Shown here: positions 1 through 12,415 of the stretch, piece by piece | Layout: each line of letters opens with the position of its first letter | Position numbering within the stretch: the first letter of the stretch is position 1 | Source of the DNA: Rhodocollybia butyracea | Lineage: Eukaryota; Basidiomycota; Agaricomycetes; Agaricales; Omphalotaceae | Direction: 5' to 3' | Assembly: GCA_015501585.1 (NCBI GenBank) | Contig: JADNRY010000049.1 | Location: 1 to 64,000 of the forward strand | Length of the DNA: 64,000 nucleotides | Position numbers and translations under genes: made by a program | Notes under the pieces: model-generated | Database searches by the model: none | Seen by the model: only the letters and a program-made list of their open reading frames with translations | What the model was told of the DNA's origin: nothing

Positions 1-1999
1 GACCGGAAAGACCACGTTGGACTGCTTTGGAAGCGAATACTTCTCTCACACGCTTGAAACCAGCAAGGAGAGTAGCTTGGTCGGAGGGATGATCTAGCCA
101 GTTGGGATTGATGATGGGAAGGTCGTTTGTATCTGCGGAAATGATTGTGACATTTCCTCGGGATAGCGGAGCAACAAGACCAGCAGCAATAGTCCCGTAG
201 TTCCCCGAGGTAGGTTACTGGTAGCTGGCGAAGCTAAAGGCAGAACAATTTGTAAAAAGGCAGGAATGGCAACATTAATACTAACAGAAATTCCCAAAGT
301 ATCCACTGGCACCAATGTACTGGATGGGGTTATAAGTCGATTTTAAAAACAACGTTGTATCCCATTACCTCTAGCTCAGGCCAGTCAGAAGGAAATTTTC
401 TCGAGTCCAGAGAGTCTGGGAATTTTTCCCACGCTAAAAAGTCGGCGTTGTTGTTGCTCAAGGGGCCAGTTCCGTTCGTTTCCCAACGAGCAACGCTTTC
501 AGCCTGGTAGACTGCATCCTGAGAACCCGTCAGGCCCTGGCCATGAAAAAGCCTAGTCCAACTTACGTTCACAAAGCGAGTGGCACTATCGGTTGCAATA
601 GGAAAGGTAACAGCAGCCAGGACATGATCCCACATATTCTGGATAATTTTTCAGTTATAGAACTAAAGTAATGAAATGAAAGCCTACCTGTCCAACATTG
701 ACATTATCGACGATCACTGGGATTCTGAGTTTTTTCAAGGTTGTCGAAGGTCCAATTCCTGAATGGGAGTTGGGGGTAGTGAGTCTAATTGTCCAACCAG
801 AGAAAATGAGAAAAGTTTAACCAGAAACCATTAGGAGTTGGGGAGATTGGAACGCTCCGGCCGACACGACAAACTTCCTTATTTGCTCTGATATTGAACA
901 TAGGAAAACCAGTTACGTTGACCTGAACACCGATCGCGTTTTTTCCGGAGTATCGAAGAGGATTTTCTTGGCCATTGTTAAATCGAAAACTTTCAGATTT
1001 GTGCAATTCATAGAAGCAGTCAAATATGTCTCTTGCGAAGACGCTCTGAACGAGCCATCAGGATCGATAGTCATTGGACAGTATTGGGCTCCCTTGAGTG
1101 TGCCAGAGCTAAAGTCTACAGCGGGACTGATTCCAATTTCATCAAATCCACTTGGCAAATAGCTGAAAATTGCTCAATAAAACTGTAGTACAAATGGTTC
1201 GGCATTACCTAGAGAAGGGTTGCGCGTAATCGGGAAATGATACTTGTAGCGGTCCTCCAGTCGGAATAAAAGCATCGGGATTGTATTCCAGCTGTCGCGT
1301 TTTTTGCTCTGAGTTTTGTATTCGGAGGGGTAAAACGGACGCTTTTCTGGAAGTAAGGAAGGAAGTTGTGCCAGTTATAGCTCTGGTCTTGAACACTGTC
1401 TGCCCACAACTGCAAAGATCCGACAGTAGGCCTCTGGTAAAGCATGAAGTTTCGCGCTAGAATTTTTTGGTCATTGGTTCAATACCAAAAAAAAGGAAGG
1501 TAAAATACCTGAGGTCCCACCCAAGGCCTTTACCACGAGCATAATGTAAAGCTCTGTTGTCAGCACACCTGAGGAAAGGAAACGGTCCTGAAACCCCAAT
1601 CGATGGCGGGGTCAATCTCGGAGCTGGAGGTCCCAATAACCAAACAGGGTTCGCCAAATGGTGATTGATGACAGGGGGGCATTGTCGAGCTCGTAGAACG
1701 ATCCGGCTTCAATGAGAGCTACGGTCACTGAAGAATCTTCCGCAAGTCGTGCGGCAACAGTCAGTCAACAAGTCTGATGGGTTTTGTTCGGACCTGCAAC
1801 GGTGAAAACACTTACTATTCCGGCGGTTCCACCTCCAACGACAACGAAGTCAAACACCTGATCTTCACCAGTGAGGGTCGGTGCTAAACCACCGAGGGAC
1901 GTTGGATCAAGATTTTTTTCGGGAAACGAAAGCTGCCTTTAGAACGCCGGCGTAGACAAGGATGAGGCTCAGGGTGTATCGAAGATTCAGCGGAAACAT
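1..1999 (-). pseudogene. GMC oxidoreductase (aryl-alcohol/glucose oxidase-like), decayed, 3' end outside window
   Basis: A secreted FAD-dependent alcohol or sugar oxidase of the glucose-methanol-choline family. I place the start at the ATG at 1997-1999, which opens a hydrophobic signal-peptide-like leader (MFPLNLRYTLSLILVYAGVL). The FAD-binding motif VFDFVVVGGGTAG follows near 1820-1858, then ALIEAG, HYARGKGLG, NFMLYQRPTVGS, VGQNMWDHV across a 51-nt intron near 637-688, and the C-terminal GMC piece VAPLSRGNVTI...INPNWLDHP near 60-190. The catalytic His region lies beyond the left edge. Family identity is clear, but the reading frame shifts repeatedly (for example at a C6 run near 1675, near 1610, at an A6 run near 1295, and near 880), and an in-frame TAA sits at 215-217. 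The neighbouring aminopeptidase has no such breaks, so genuine decay is more likely than uniformly poor sequence. Confidence 0.85.
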
Positions 2000-3391
2000 A
2001 AATGTGTCAGTGAATGGGCGAAGTAAACGCTAGGGATTTGCTTTTTGGTAGCATTTGTGCTATTGATTATTCAACTTGTCGTGTACTAGACCCGGAAAAT
2101 CCTTAATCGGCCTCATGTTGAGTTCAAGCTGGATAGGTAGTTTTTTTGTGTGCTTGCCCCCTGCTTCAGGCACATAAAAAACTGCACGACCCAAATATAT
2201 GTTCTATCGATGTTCATTCGAGTGATGCACATGTAGAGTTCGGTATTGGGCCTTCTAGCAGGTTACACAAAAGCCGTGGGGTCAGGCTGGCGTTAATAGA
2301 TCGCTTACCACTGTAACTGTACCTATTCTGCTTCGTTCACCTTCAGTGGGAGTCAAAACCCGAACTTAGCAAGCGCTTAACCGGGACCGGATTTTTTGTC
2401 TATGTAAAATAGACGCCTGGTTGATCACCATGGATGTCGCGGAAAGTCCGTGGTCCCAAGCAGCAACTTGACGTAGTGCCTTATCGACCGTGCTCCGCTC
2501 GTGGGCAGTTTCTTGGTAAGACTGTTTACTTCTAAAGAACTCGTGGAAGGCAGTACATTTCGTTTCTCGCTGAAGCCGCAACCTCGGTCCTCGAGTAGGG
2601 GACTGTTCTAGACCTAGGTACGCATTTCCATGTCTTCGAACACAGGAAATAATCTTAATTGGTAGCAATAAATAGCTGTATATAGTGTCTGATCGACCAC
2701 GCTCGGCTTATCGATCCACTCTTTCAGTCTCTTGGTGGGCCTAGGCTCGTGGAAGACAGTAAATTCTAACCCCAACTGCCTCGATGTCAAGGTCCTATCC
2801 GCCCTGGCCTGATCTGTTACCTTCAGCGACTGGAGCAAGGTCAGGTCATGCGTACAAACGCTTCACTCGTCACGCGTCAAGAGCGAGCAATAAATCCGTA
2901 GATAACATCTCGAAAAAAGAACTATAGCAAACGGCCAGTAGACTATGTACTATGTAAGTAAATATCGCTGCTTCAAACCAAAGAAGCAAGCAAAAAGATA
3001 ATCGAAGAAACGATATTGTACATGGTACACTCAACATCAATATAAATAGTGAAAGCATGTACTTACAATATACATGTTCCGGGAGTCGAGAAGAGTACAG
3101 AGAGAGAGAAAAAGCAGTAAATGTGTGTATATCATCTAAGTTATTAGTTAGGTTCCGCGCGGAGGAGAGAGAATAGGGAGCTCAGGAGGAGGTGAGTAAG
3201 TATGTATGTAGGTAAAATGCTATCCGATAGAGCGAAAATATATTTATCGAGATGAGAAGAGATAAAATCCACAAACGCAATAAGATGGAGAGGAAGTAAC
3301 GATTAAAAAAGAAAAAGGACAGAGCACAGAAACACCAAAGTACACAAAAGGAAAATGGATATCGTGAATAGACGTCGAAGGGATTTCGTAT
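2000..3391. other. Intergenic: GMC upstream region and aminopeptidase 3' flank
   Basis: No gene is supported. The first 300 bases should hold the GMC promoter; the last 300 (rich in GAGA and A) look like 3' untranslated sequence of the aminopeptidase. On the minus strand two related stretches, around 2455-2580 and 2660-2790, both read as a short peptide around (T/A)-x-FHE followed by a (T/V)VD motif, so a short coding-like segment may have been duplicated. I do not recognise it. Confidence 0.5.
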
Positions 3392-6300
3392 CTAGCCCCA
3401 CTCGACGGTGAGTCCTCCAGGAGCGGGGTTGGCCAGACCGATCTGTCGTTGGGATTCCCGTCTCAGCCAGGCTGCCGCGCGTTTGTCATCTTTGAGATGA
3501 GGCGCGAGGATATCATAACATCGTGAATTGTGGTCCTATAAGTTCCGAGTTACAGTGTCAGAACCACAACTGGGGAGAATTAGGAATGACTAGCGTACCT
3601 TCAACCACTGCTTCTCCTCCTTCGTAAGCATACTTTCTTTGACCATCCGTGTCTGAATTGGCACGCAGGTGAGACGTTCGAATCCGAGCCAAATATCGCC
3701 GTTGAAGTTTCCTCTAGTCTGCGAGAAGTGAAGGGAAGGTGAGATAACGTAAAGAGAGTGTAGTAGTAACTGAAGAAGGCTTACCTTGAACCTGCGTACT
3801 ATAAGTGCGGATTCGATCCGCATACCCCATTTACCGGTCAAGTCTAAGAGACACGCCGACGAGTTAGTTCAGCTTCGGGATAAGATAAACTATACAGGAA
3901 GAGGGACTTACAATAACCGGGTTCGTTAGTGACTACATGACCGGGGACTAAAGGGACCTGACTGGAGAAGCCCTGGGGTCCTTCGTGGACTGTAAGGAAA
4001 GAACCGAATCCATGCCCCGTTCCATGCTAAAGCACGCACAAATTCAGCCATTGGGTGATCACAATCATGAACGGGACGGAATACACACCAGATAGTTCAT
4101 GCCATCTTTCCACAGTGCTCTCCGCGCAAGGACATCGAGCTGGTGCCCAGATGTTCCCTCTGGAAATACTGCGCTGTCAATGGCGATCTGTTCAGAAGAC
4201 CCAAGTCAGCGAGGAGAGAAAACAACTAAAAAAGGAAAAGGAGGTAGGACGTACGTGGCCTTGCAGGACGCGAGTATACGCCTCGCACTGATCAGGATCT
4301 GGTCGGCCGAAGTGCACCGTCCTGGTGGTATCACATGTGCCATCGAGATATTGCCCGCCAGAATCACTGGCAAAGAAAAGGCAGTCAAAATCTGATCCGA
4401 CGGAGCGAAGGGACACAAAAAAAGAAACACGCACTTGAGATAAGGAAGATTCCGGTGAATCATATCCGTGTCGTACTTTTTCGGCGCATAGTGGGGTAAC
4501 GCAGCGTTGGGGCCGGACGCGGAGATGTTCTGGTACGCGAGACCCATGAAGTGTTTTGCTTTACGCCGGAATTCGGTGAGACGGTGGGCGGCCTCCCATT
4601 CGGTGATGTCGTAGCCTTGGCTGAGCTTCTCGTCTAGCCAGGCGAGGAAGCGGACCTAAAAGTGGGAAACAACGACAGTGTGAGTCGAGGAAGAGCGGTG
4701 ATAATAAGAGTTAGTGGGAAGCTTACGTAGCAGACGCCATCTCTGAGGTATGCCCTTCTCAGCCCTTCGAGCTCGACCTCGTTCTTCTGGGACATCATAT
4801 GTTCGACCTGCGAAGGAAGAACTGTACAACGGAAATGGGTGAGCACCAAGGACACGGTGTATGAAGTTTGCGGTGAGATGATGATCTGCGCCAAATAATT
4901 CAATTTTTTTGAAATTAAATGAAGAAAGAGACGTTACCTTTCCCTCCCGATTCCACTCCCTATGCCTCAAAAACGCCCATATATCAACATAATCTCTTCT
5001 TTCTACTCCGATATTCGCTAGATACGCAGCCACTTTCTCGTCCACTTTTGATTTTTCGAGGAAGAGCACTGCGCTGTCGAGGCTCACGAAGAGGTATGCG
5101 TGGAATAATGGGTTATAGGGGATATCGGAGCCACGCATGTTGAGTAACCAGGCTTTTGAAGGAGAGGCATTAATGAGTTAATGAGTTTAGGAAGAACGAT
5201 GGAGAGAAAGGAAGGAAAGGCGTACCGATAGAATCTAGCGAGGTGATGAGAGTTGCGATGTTGATCTGACTGGGTTTGGGTTCTTGTGAACGTGAGTATT
5301 GAGAAACATCAGGAGGTTGGGAATGGATCCAGTCTCTGAGTCTACGGATTTTCGAAGTAGCGTCTTCACCTAGATAGAATAGGATAAGAACAATGTGTCA
5401 AAGAAAAGGGAATAAAGCTAACCAGTAAACTCAATCGGATGCAAAAACACCGGCTCCCTCGACTTGGGTGGCTTTTCCTTCCAAACAATGTCAACCAGGT
5501 TCTGGATCGGGTAGACGAGCTTTGTCCCACGGCTAGCGAGCTTGGTATTAACGAGCGTGGCTTTCTCGTACGAGATCATACGCCCGTCGATACCGATCTT
5601 GCAATTCGCAATCCGAGGATATTCCTGTCAGAAAAAGGCGAACCATGTGTGTGAGCGCCACCAGCGAGGGTTGAAAGGTAAGAGGCGTTACGCACCACGA
5701 GCCATTCTATCCAGTCTTTCGGGCTCCCGGATCCACCGGCTCGAACGAGTGTCCAATTGTGGTCAAGCTGGCTCCGAGCTTGTTCCCAGTATCTAGAGTC
5801 CGTAACGAGGTACGCGGCGTCCAATGTGACGATTGCCTGACCTGCAGAACCCGTGAAGCTAGAGAAAAGAAAAGGATCAGATGGCTTGTTCATTTGGACG
5901 AGGATTATTACAAAGACTTGCCCTGAAATGTACTTGCGTCGCTGGTCACTTGAGGATACGTATTCTGACCCGTGAGCATCTTCGCTGGGGATGATACTGA
6001 GTAGAGAGTATTTTGGTTAGACGAAGGAATCATATTAACGAATGGACATACTAGATCTGCAACGGGTCTTTCTCCTTCCCCATAAGCCTCCGCAGTTCTT
6101 CCAACCGCTCAGATGTATCAACCCGTTCATTAATCGACTCCTCCGGATTAAGCTTGCGTTCCAGCGCAGAGCCTACAAGTGTGCTGGACGAATCTGTCGG
6201 ACCGAGATTTCCAAGCTTGGGCCGTATCGGCAGCACGGTCTCGTTGGAACGCGCACTGCGGTGGGTGCGCTGTGTGGAGCGACTGTTTTTGGAGCTGCCA

Positions 6301-7064
6301 CTCATTTTCGTGTCTTGGGTATCACGAGTGTTGCTACGTTCGAGATGGGGATCCCTGCTACGGGGTATCGAATCCTGGGTATTGCTGCGCGAAAGATTCC
6401 CATCCCTATGCATACTCCGTGGTTGCGTATCCCGGGTATTACTCCGGGAGAGCTCGGCCTCTCTACTCCGTGGCAGCGTATCTCTAGTATTACTCCGGCC
6501 GAGAGTCTTGGACGTACCACTCACGCCAGACATCTGCGTCGTCTTGGTGTTGCTGCGTGCTGGCGGCAGATACTCCGGCAGTGTGCCCTCCAGCATCGAG
6601 CCCACCTTCTCGATCATTTCTCTCTCGGCCTCTGCTTCTGCTTCCTTCTCCTTGTTCTTCTTGCCGATACCCCAGCCGTACCCCCATTTCACCTTTTTGG
6701 TGCCGGTCATGGTGTTCGAGCGGACAAGGCGTGGCTTAGCATCCTTGTTGTCCTTGCCTTTGCGCGAAGGCAGCACCGGAAGCGCATCCACAGGTATATC
6801 GTCGTATTTCTCCGAATCCGAAACGAAAGTAAGCGCATCGACATCTCTAAGTGGTCCCATATCTCGTTTAGCGGGTACAGTGCCTTGAGAAGAGTATGAA
6901 TGTGCTCTTGACATCTGAGAGGGGGTAAACGATGAAGAATAGGAAGAATTGGTATATGGCCCGCCCTCTGGGTGTGCGCTAGAAAACGATAATCGCCGAC
7001 GTGGTTTGTTTCCGGTGAATGGGAAACATATTGGCGGCGGAGGAGGAGGAGGCGGGGGCGCCAT
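3392..7064 (-). CDS. Xaa-Pro aminopeptidase (M24B, aminopeptidase P type) with long N-terminal extension
   Basis: Two-metal peptidase that removes an N-terminal residue preceding proline; probably cytosolic. The ATG at 7062-7064 opens with a proline run and about 310 residues of Ser/Arg-rich low-complexity sequence containing six RSNT motifs, four of them in a tandem RSNTRDT-type array, plus a [10 protein letters not shown] patch. The family's usual start ([14 protein letters not shown]) follows, then across an intron at about 6001-6051 [12 protein letters not shown] and the N-domain [13 protein letters not shown]. The second domain has [18 protein letters not shown] near 5100. The M24 metal ligands are all visible: both Asp in [11 protein letters not shown], His in HGTGHGFG, Glu in TNEPGYY and Glu in RIESA. 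It ends GGLTVEWG then TAG at 3392-3394. Introns are about 50 nt and every junction I checked keeps frame. The extension is the odd part; the catalytic region looks functional. Confidence 0.93.
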
Positions 7065-10000
7065 GGAAGTAGGAAGTCAAGATGGCCTGAAAACCTCTCA
7101 CGAAAGTGAGATGACTGTTACTATCACTACACGAGGCAAGGAACTTTGCATCCCAAAAAAAATGAGGCCACGTGAACTGTTTTCTTTTTCGGATCAATTT
7201 GAAAGCATCCGCGGCACGATCTTTAGTTCAACCAAACATCCGTCTCTTGCGCTGCCAACTTTAAGTTGGTAAAACCTGATGCCCGCTACGCGTTGACGAC
7301 CAACACTCAGTACTCAACGTACTCAACGTACTCAACGTCAACAATGACGGAGACACACGTCTAGCAAAGATTAAAAAAAGCCTCGCTTCCCATGCATGTG
7401 TGGCATGTTACAAATTCTGCTTGCTTTCTGCCTTGACGCTTTCAGCAGGTTATACTCTCAGGTACTACAACTGCAAGTTCCGACCTATAGGATCTTCGAC
7501 CTTCTTCGGCGCATACAAATCTACTAGCCTTATCACCGGGTCCAGTTAAAAATAACAAAGAAACAACTTCTAAGTTCTGCGAAAGCCGAAACCGCTCCGA
7601 TAGCTTTCAAATAACCTGGTCTGATAACGAGTTACCGTTTTGGATGCTTGGGTCGGGTGACGAAACAAAAGAACCAAGTGAACATGTCGCCAAGTCCAGC
7701 AAGTTCCAATGGTCACATCGCAAGCGAAGCGCGTGTTCCAAACTTCGTCAAAGAGGACAAGAAGTTCCAAGAACTCACGGAAAAAGACGAAGCCATACCC
7801 AACTTGGTAAAATTACTAGCTTCCTTCTGGTGTCTTGCCCTTCTATGGACTGAAAGTACCGAACACGAGGTCTGGATTGGCTCGAGAAGGCTCCCACCAA
7901 CCCACCAATTACAACGTCTACTGGCGAATGGTAAATACGCTCTGGTTATGATTATGGTTGTCGAATGGTTTAATTAACGCGGAGTGGTGTTTACCTGTTT
8001 CACAAGTTCCGCCGATCTACAAAGTTCCCACCTTGAGATTACTGCGGTTGACTGCGGTGCACCCCAATGTGGTAGGTACGTACCGTGAGTCGTGACGCAT
8101 GAGTGAAAGAGATCACTGGGTTGCAGCACCAGGATGACGATGGTGCGTGGTTTGGGGTTTGTTGAACGTCAACGATCTGTATAGTTATTAACCGACTGCT
8201 CAGTCGCCGTCAATGTCAGGCTCAACGTTCAACACACGCCCTTGGGCAAGAGCTACATCCAGCTGGGTGCGGCCATGGCATACTCCTCTCTAACACCGTT
8301 CTGTCTCTCCCACTGTAGTGATCCCTCACGAAACCTCAAGCTTCAAGGCCCCATGACCACCTCATCGATGCATCCAAGATGAAGATCGATCTCAGCAAGT
8401 TTTTGACAGAAACAGCGCAGGAACTAGACGCTATCATATTAAGATTAATATTAAAGCACGTCATAGGATACACCCTCATGCCTATTCAAACGACTCGCGC
8501 TTGGCCCCGGTATCTATAGGTTATATGTTACAGTAAATTCATGTATACAAGGCAAGTACGAAAGGCAAGTATGCAAGCGCTTCAAGCTTCACGCGCGCAC
8601 GGCTCAAGCTTAAGCCTGGCGATTGCCGTTCTACCCTTTCGATTTCCATTTCGTTCCTTCGACTTGCTTCAACCTATTAATGTTTTAGTAACGCTCATAT
8701 CATGGACTCACGGACTCACGGACTCACGGCTGGGGCCTGGGTCTGGGGTTGTGGGGCATATCGCATATATCGAACGACAGCACTTAAGGCTCAAGACTCA
8801 GGAGACCCGGGTGATTCTACCAAGAATACTCCCTTATCGATGAAGTTCTTAGTTCGATGATATTTAGGGGATATTTCTGGGGTGAAAATCGCGTGAAAAC
8901 TTCTAGAATCTAACAACAACTCTTCTACTATCTTTCACCAGTATCGTACCTATACATACGTATATTTCTTCCCAGAACCCTCTCTGTCGATCGCGAATAT
9001 GAAAAGTGGGGCTGCACAGCCTGGAGAAGTAACGAAAGTCAGGTCCAAGGTACGTTATCTTCCGAATCTTCCGAATCCGAGATCTATTGTCGATAACGAT
9101 CTCCTCTCTCTTCTAATCTTGTGACCATCACACCTCAACCCCTCACCCCATACCCACGCTCTCAACCGCTCTCACCTCGTTCTGTTGTTCTTTAATTCCT
9201 CTAATATGCCCGGTAATTCACACATCTACGATGGTATAACTTTGTTTCGCTGAATGGGGAAGCAGATGCTCTGTATGCGGTGATCAGCGCCGATGTACGC
9301 GCTGAGATACATTATATGCGACCGGGTAGTGATAGATAGTTAATACATGCTCGTTAATGTTAATGTTGCCAGTTGGAGCGAGCGTTTTAGCGATAGTTTT
9401 CAAAGCGGTATGGTAAACTTAAGCCGCTTGACAGCCAAGGTCGACAGCTCAACAGCTCCAAGGTCTCGAAGCAGAAAGCACCTGAAAGTACGTTGCCTGT
9501 GCCGTCTTTCGAAGGACCTTTAGTAGTACACGCTTCATTCAACACCATCTATAATTGCGAGAATAACTGTACCCATTACACTCGGACCGGGACAGCATAA
9601 ATGGCAGATGGAGGGTCTGCTTTCCGGCCAAATATTTGGAGTGCATTTTTACGAACACTGCGGGGTAGCGTATTGTAGACACATTATTTAGAATATCTCA
9701 GGTTATACAATCATGATCTAGTCACTATATCTTCAGCAAACCACTCTGGCCCACTCCACCACTAACAAACACCCTAGACCCAAAGATCTATCTCGAAGTA
9801 TTTCCGTCTTATAACCAGCTCTCCACTGACAATTACCCTAAGCCCAAGGCTCCAAACCTGAAGCTTTCATTCGGGATACAGCAGAGAACATACTGCTACG
9901 CTTGGACTACTGACCAGCCTTTCTTGTGAATCCAAGCCTGTCGAAGGGAGTAACTTCGGAGTAAGGAGTCCCGCCCCCCGACGCCCGTCTTTTGCTCCTG

Positions 10001-11797
10001 GTATGATAGGAGGGACGTGTTTGGTCTACAGTATGGTTTATCCTCGGGGGAAAATCATTCTCCCTTCCTTTCTATATTATTTACTATTTTGTTTATCGGA
10101 GTGCCTCTCATTGACTTGGCAGTTTCGTGTTGTTACTTATATGCAGGACATGCTGTCCTTTCCCCCTCAGTTGTTTGTGTTGCACAGGAGGAGGTACAGG
10201 ACGGGTACCGTGACCGTGATATGGTTACCGTAGACCATAGGTTACGGTCACGGTGGTAAGCCCTTAGTAGTCCAAGCGGTGGAGAGACTCGGAAGAAATG
10301 ACTGTTATCCGATGGGCCCTGGCGGTTCAAGTTGCCTGAAGCTGTTCAAGAAGTAAGAAATTGCTTGCTTAGTCTCGTTACATTCTTCCCTTATAGATCA
10401 TAAGTAGACTTGGGATGAACTGCTTATTTCACTAACTTCAAGTAGCCTCCTGTGGGGTGAATATGATATTTCGTGTGTATGGGAGATGTGGGAGATTGGG
10501 GGAGGTATGTAGGACCAAAAACCCCACACACCCTACACCGCCCATGCTTCCTACAGGGTTGTGAATCTGCTGATGAGTATTATAGATAGCTATGATATTC
10601 AAATGCATGGTCAACACATTGAAGGTTAACAATGTTGTGGGCCTTATAGCAGCCACTGGACTTGAAAGTTGGGTGCGGCTTGATATTTCTCAAATCCAAG
10701 TTGCAACTGAGTAGATTCTACTAGGAGATCTCGGAACTCTAAGTTCACCTCAGACTCTCTGTGACAGCACAAGAACCCTCCAGGACAAGATGCTTAGTTA
10801 TTCTGGCAGTGCATCAACAGTGCACATGAGTGATTTACTATTTAGCATGAGGAAGTGGACACTGTGAGGAGCCTGAGGTCAGAGTGAAAGCTTCGAGGTT
10901 GCAACCTTTGCCTATTATCTGTTGATGTCCTTAACTTGCCTTAAAGATATAAGACTTTTCCTGATGAAGGAGGATACATATGATTTGCTTGGAGCCCACA
11001 TCAGGAAAAGTCATATACACTCAAGGAACCCTGGGCCAACCTGATGCCAACCTTAGTATATATGCCAACTTGGCAACAACTTGAGTACATTTGCCAACTT
11101 GGGGCCAACCTGAGTATATTTGCCAACTTGAGGTTCACTTGAGTCAACTCCAAGGTATAGGGCACCTACCCAAGGAAACTTTAGTTGAGTTGGGAAACAT
11201 CAAGCAAGCTTCAAGAACATGAGACACTAAAAAACTCAGTAGGTCTATGTGCATATAGTAGCTGCTTTAGATTTTTCAATTTCCAAAAGAATGACAAATA
11301 GAATGACTACAAGAATCAAACGGTACCAACGTACAAGCCAACATAGCAATGGAACATGACATAAATTCTGCCCACAGAAGTAAAATATATCCTCATCCCT
11401 GTTTAATCCTTCTACAATTCTGAGTCACTCATCTCTCTCTCAACATCAGCATAAACCCTTCTAGTAGTTTCAGGGCCTCGACTAGGTCTTCTAATGTAGT
11501 CTCTGGGTCATCCTCCAATGCACATAGAGCCTGCTGCAACCGCAGTATCTTAGCAGAGCTTGTTCCGATTGTTCTAGTTTGCTCGTCGCTGTCACTATTG
11601 GGGGCTTCGGTTCAATCTACAACAGGCATTGGCTCAGGTTTGAAACAAGAAGTAGCTTCAATGTACTCACCTTGTTTAGCTATGGGTTTGTATGTACTTC
11701 CATTGACTCCACCGCTCTCAAACTTCAAGGCCTTATCAGTGTTCGAAGTGACTCAGTGGCTCAGGTTGTAATTTTGTCACCTTCACATGAGCCATTC
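7065..11797. other. Gene-poor region between aminopeptidase and copia element
   Basis: Nothing here is a convincing gene. 7065-7260 should contain the aminopeptidase promoter. A short tandem of TACTCAACG occurs at 7306-7340. Around 10190-10264 lies one orphan end of the CGGT-rich hAT-like repeat (see 31141-31925), ending GGTGGTAAGCCCT. Around 10950-11013 a 15-base arm (GACTTTTCCTGATG and its complement) forms an imperfect hairpin, followed by several copies of a TTGCCAACTTG-type unit to about 11150. The last part, 11400-11797, has one side of a short open frame interrupted by the copia insertion. Confidence 0.5.
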
Positions 11798-11802
11798 TAG
11801 TT

Positions 11803-12320
11803 TGTCGAAACAGCGGTCAGTCAACACAAGGTCGACAGCATACTCACCTGGAAGTGTAAGGGTGTTTACAGGAGTTTGTAAGAGTGCTTGTTGAGAGCAG
11901 AACAAGTGTCCAGACGAATAGTAGGATTCTTGGTTATTGTTACAGGAAAATATCTACAGTATTTATACTACAGAATATAATAAACCCTATAACAATGTAT
12001 GAGTCTACTTGAGTCGTACTGCTAAACATAGTGCATATACATGTGCATAATGTACCCTAGAAGATGGAGTCCGTATGGTAATTCTATAGGTATTGTTCAT
12101 AGGTACTGCAAGGCAGCGTACAAGCTATGTATCATAGGACTAATAGCGAATGGCATAATTGACTACATCTATACGAACCTGCGTAGAGGCTGCGTCTAGT
12201 GTTTGAGGGTGAGTTTCAACATAGCATATATCGACAGTTCATCGATCGTATAGCAAGTGCGTCTAGTCGACTCACATCACTGATTAGATACGACTCATAA
12301 GCGGTAATCTAGTTTCAACA
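11803..12320 (-). repeat. 3' LTR of the copia element
   Basis: 518 bp, starting TGTCGAAACAG and ending GTTTCAACA on the plus strand (TGTTGAAAC...GTTTCGACA in element orientation). A TATAAAT box lies on the minus strand at 11961-11967. It is almost identical to the copy at 18054-18571. Confidence 0.96.
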
Positions 12321-12331
12321 CTCCCCCTCGC
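12321..12331 (-). promoter_or_regulatory. Polypurine tract
   Basis: On the minus strand GCGAGGGGGAG immediately precedes the 3' LTR; this is the expected place and composition for the plus-strand primer. Confidence 0.8.
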
Positions 12332-12415
12332 TAAGAATTGTAGCTAAGAAGTATAATTTTTATCGACTTTAAACGGCATTATAGTTTATAGACATATTGC
12401 ACAGTCTATGACGAA

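Noticed and set aside
6042..6899. Plus-strand 285-codon frame opposite the aminopeptidase N-terminal repeats
   Set aside because: A mirror of the repetitive RSNT-coding exon; the minus strand continues into the conserved catalytic domain.
7684..7977. A 97-codon plus-strand frame starting MSPSPASSNGHIASEA
   Set aside because: Composition is mildly coding-like, but no family match, splice signals or neighbouring exons support it.
8999..9052. Possible first exon (MKSGAAQPGEVTKVRSK then GTACGT)
   Set aside because: The donor looks good and the upstream region is promoter-like, but I found no convincing downstream exon.
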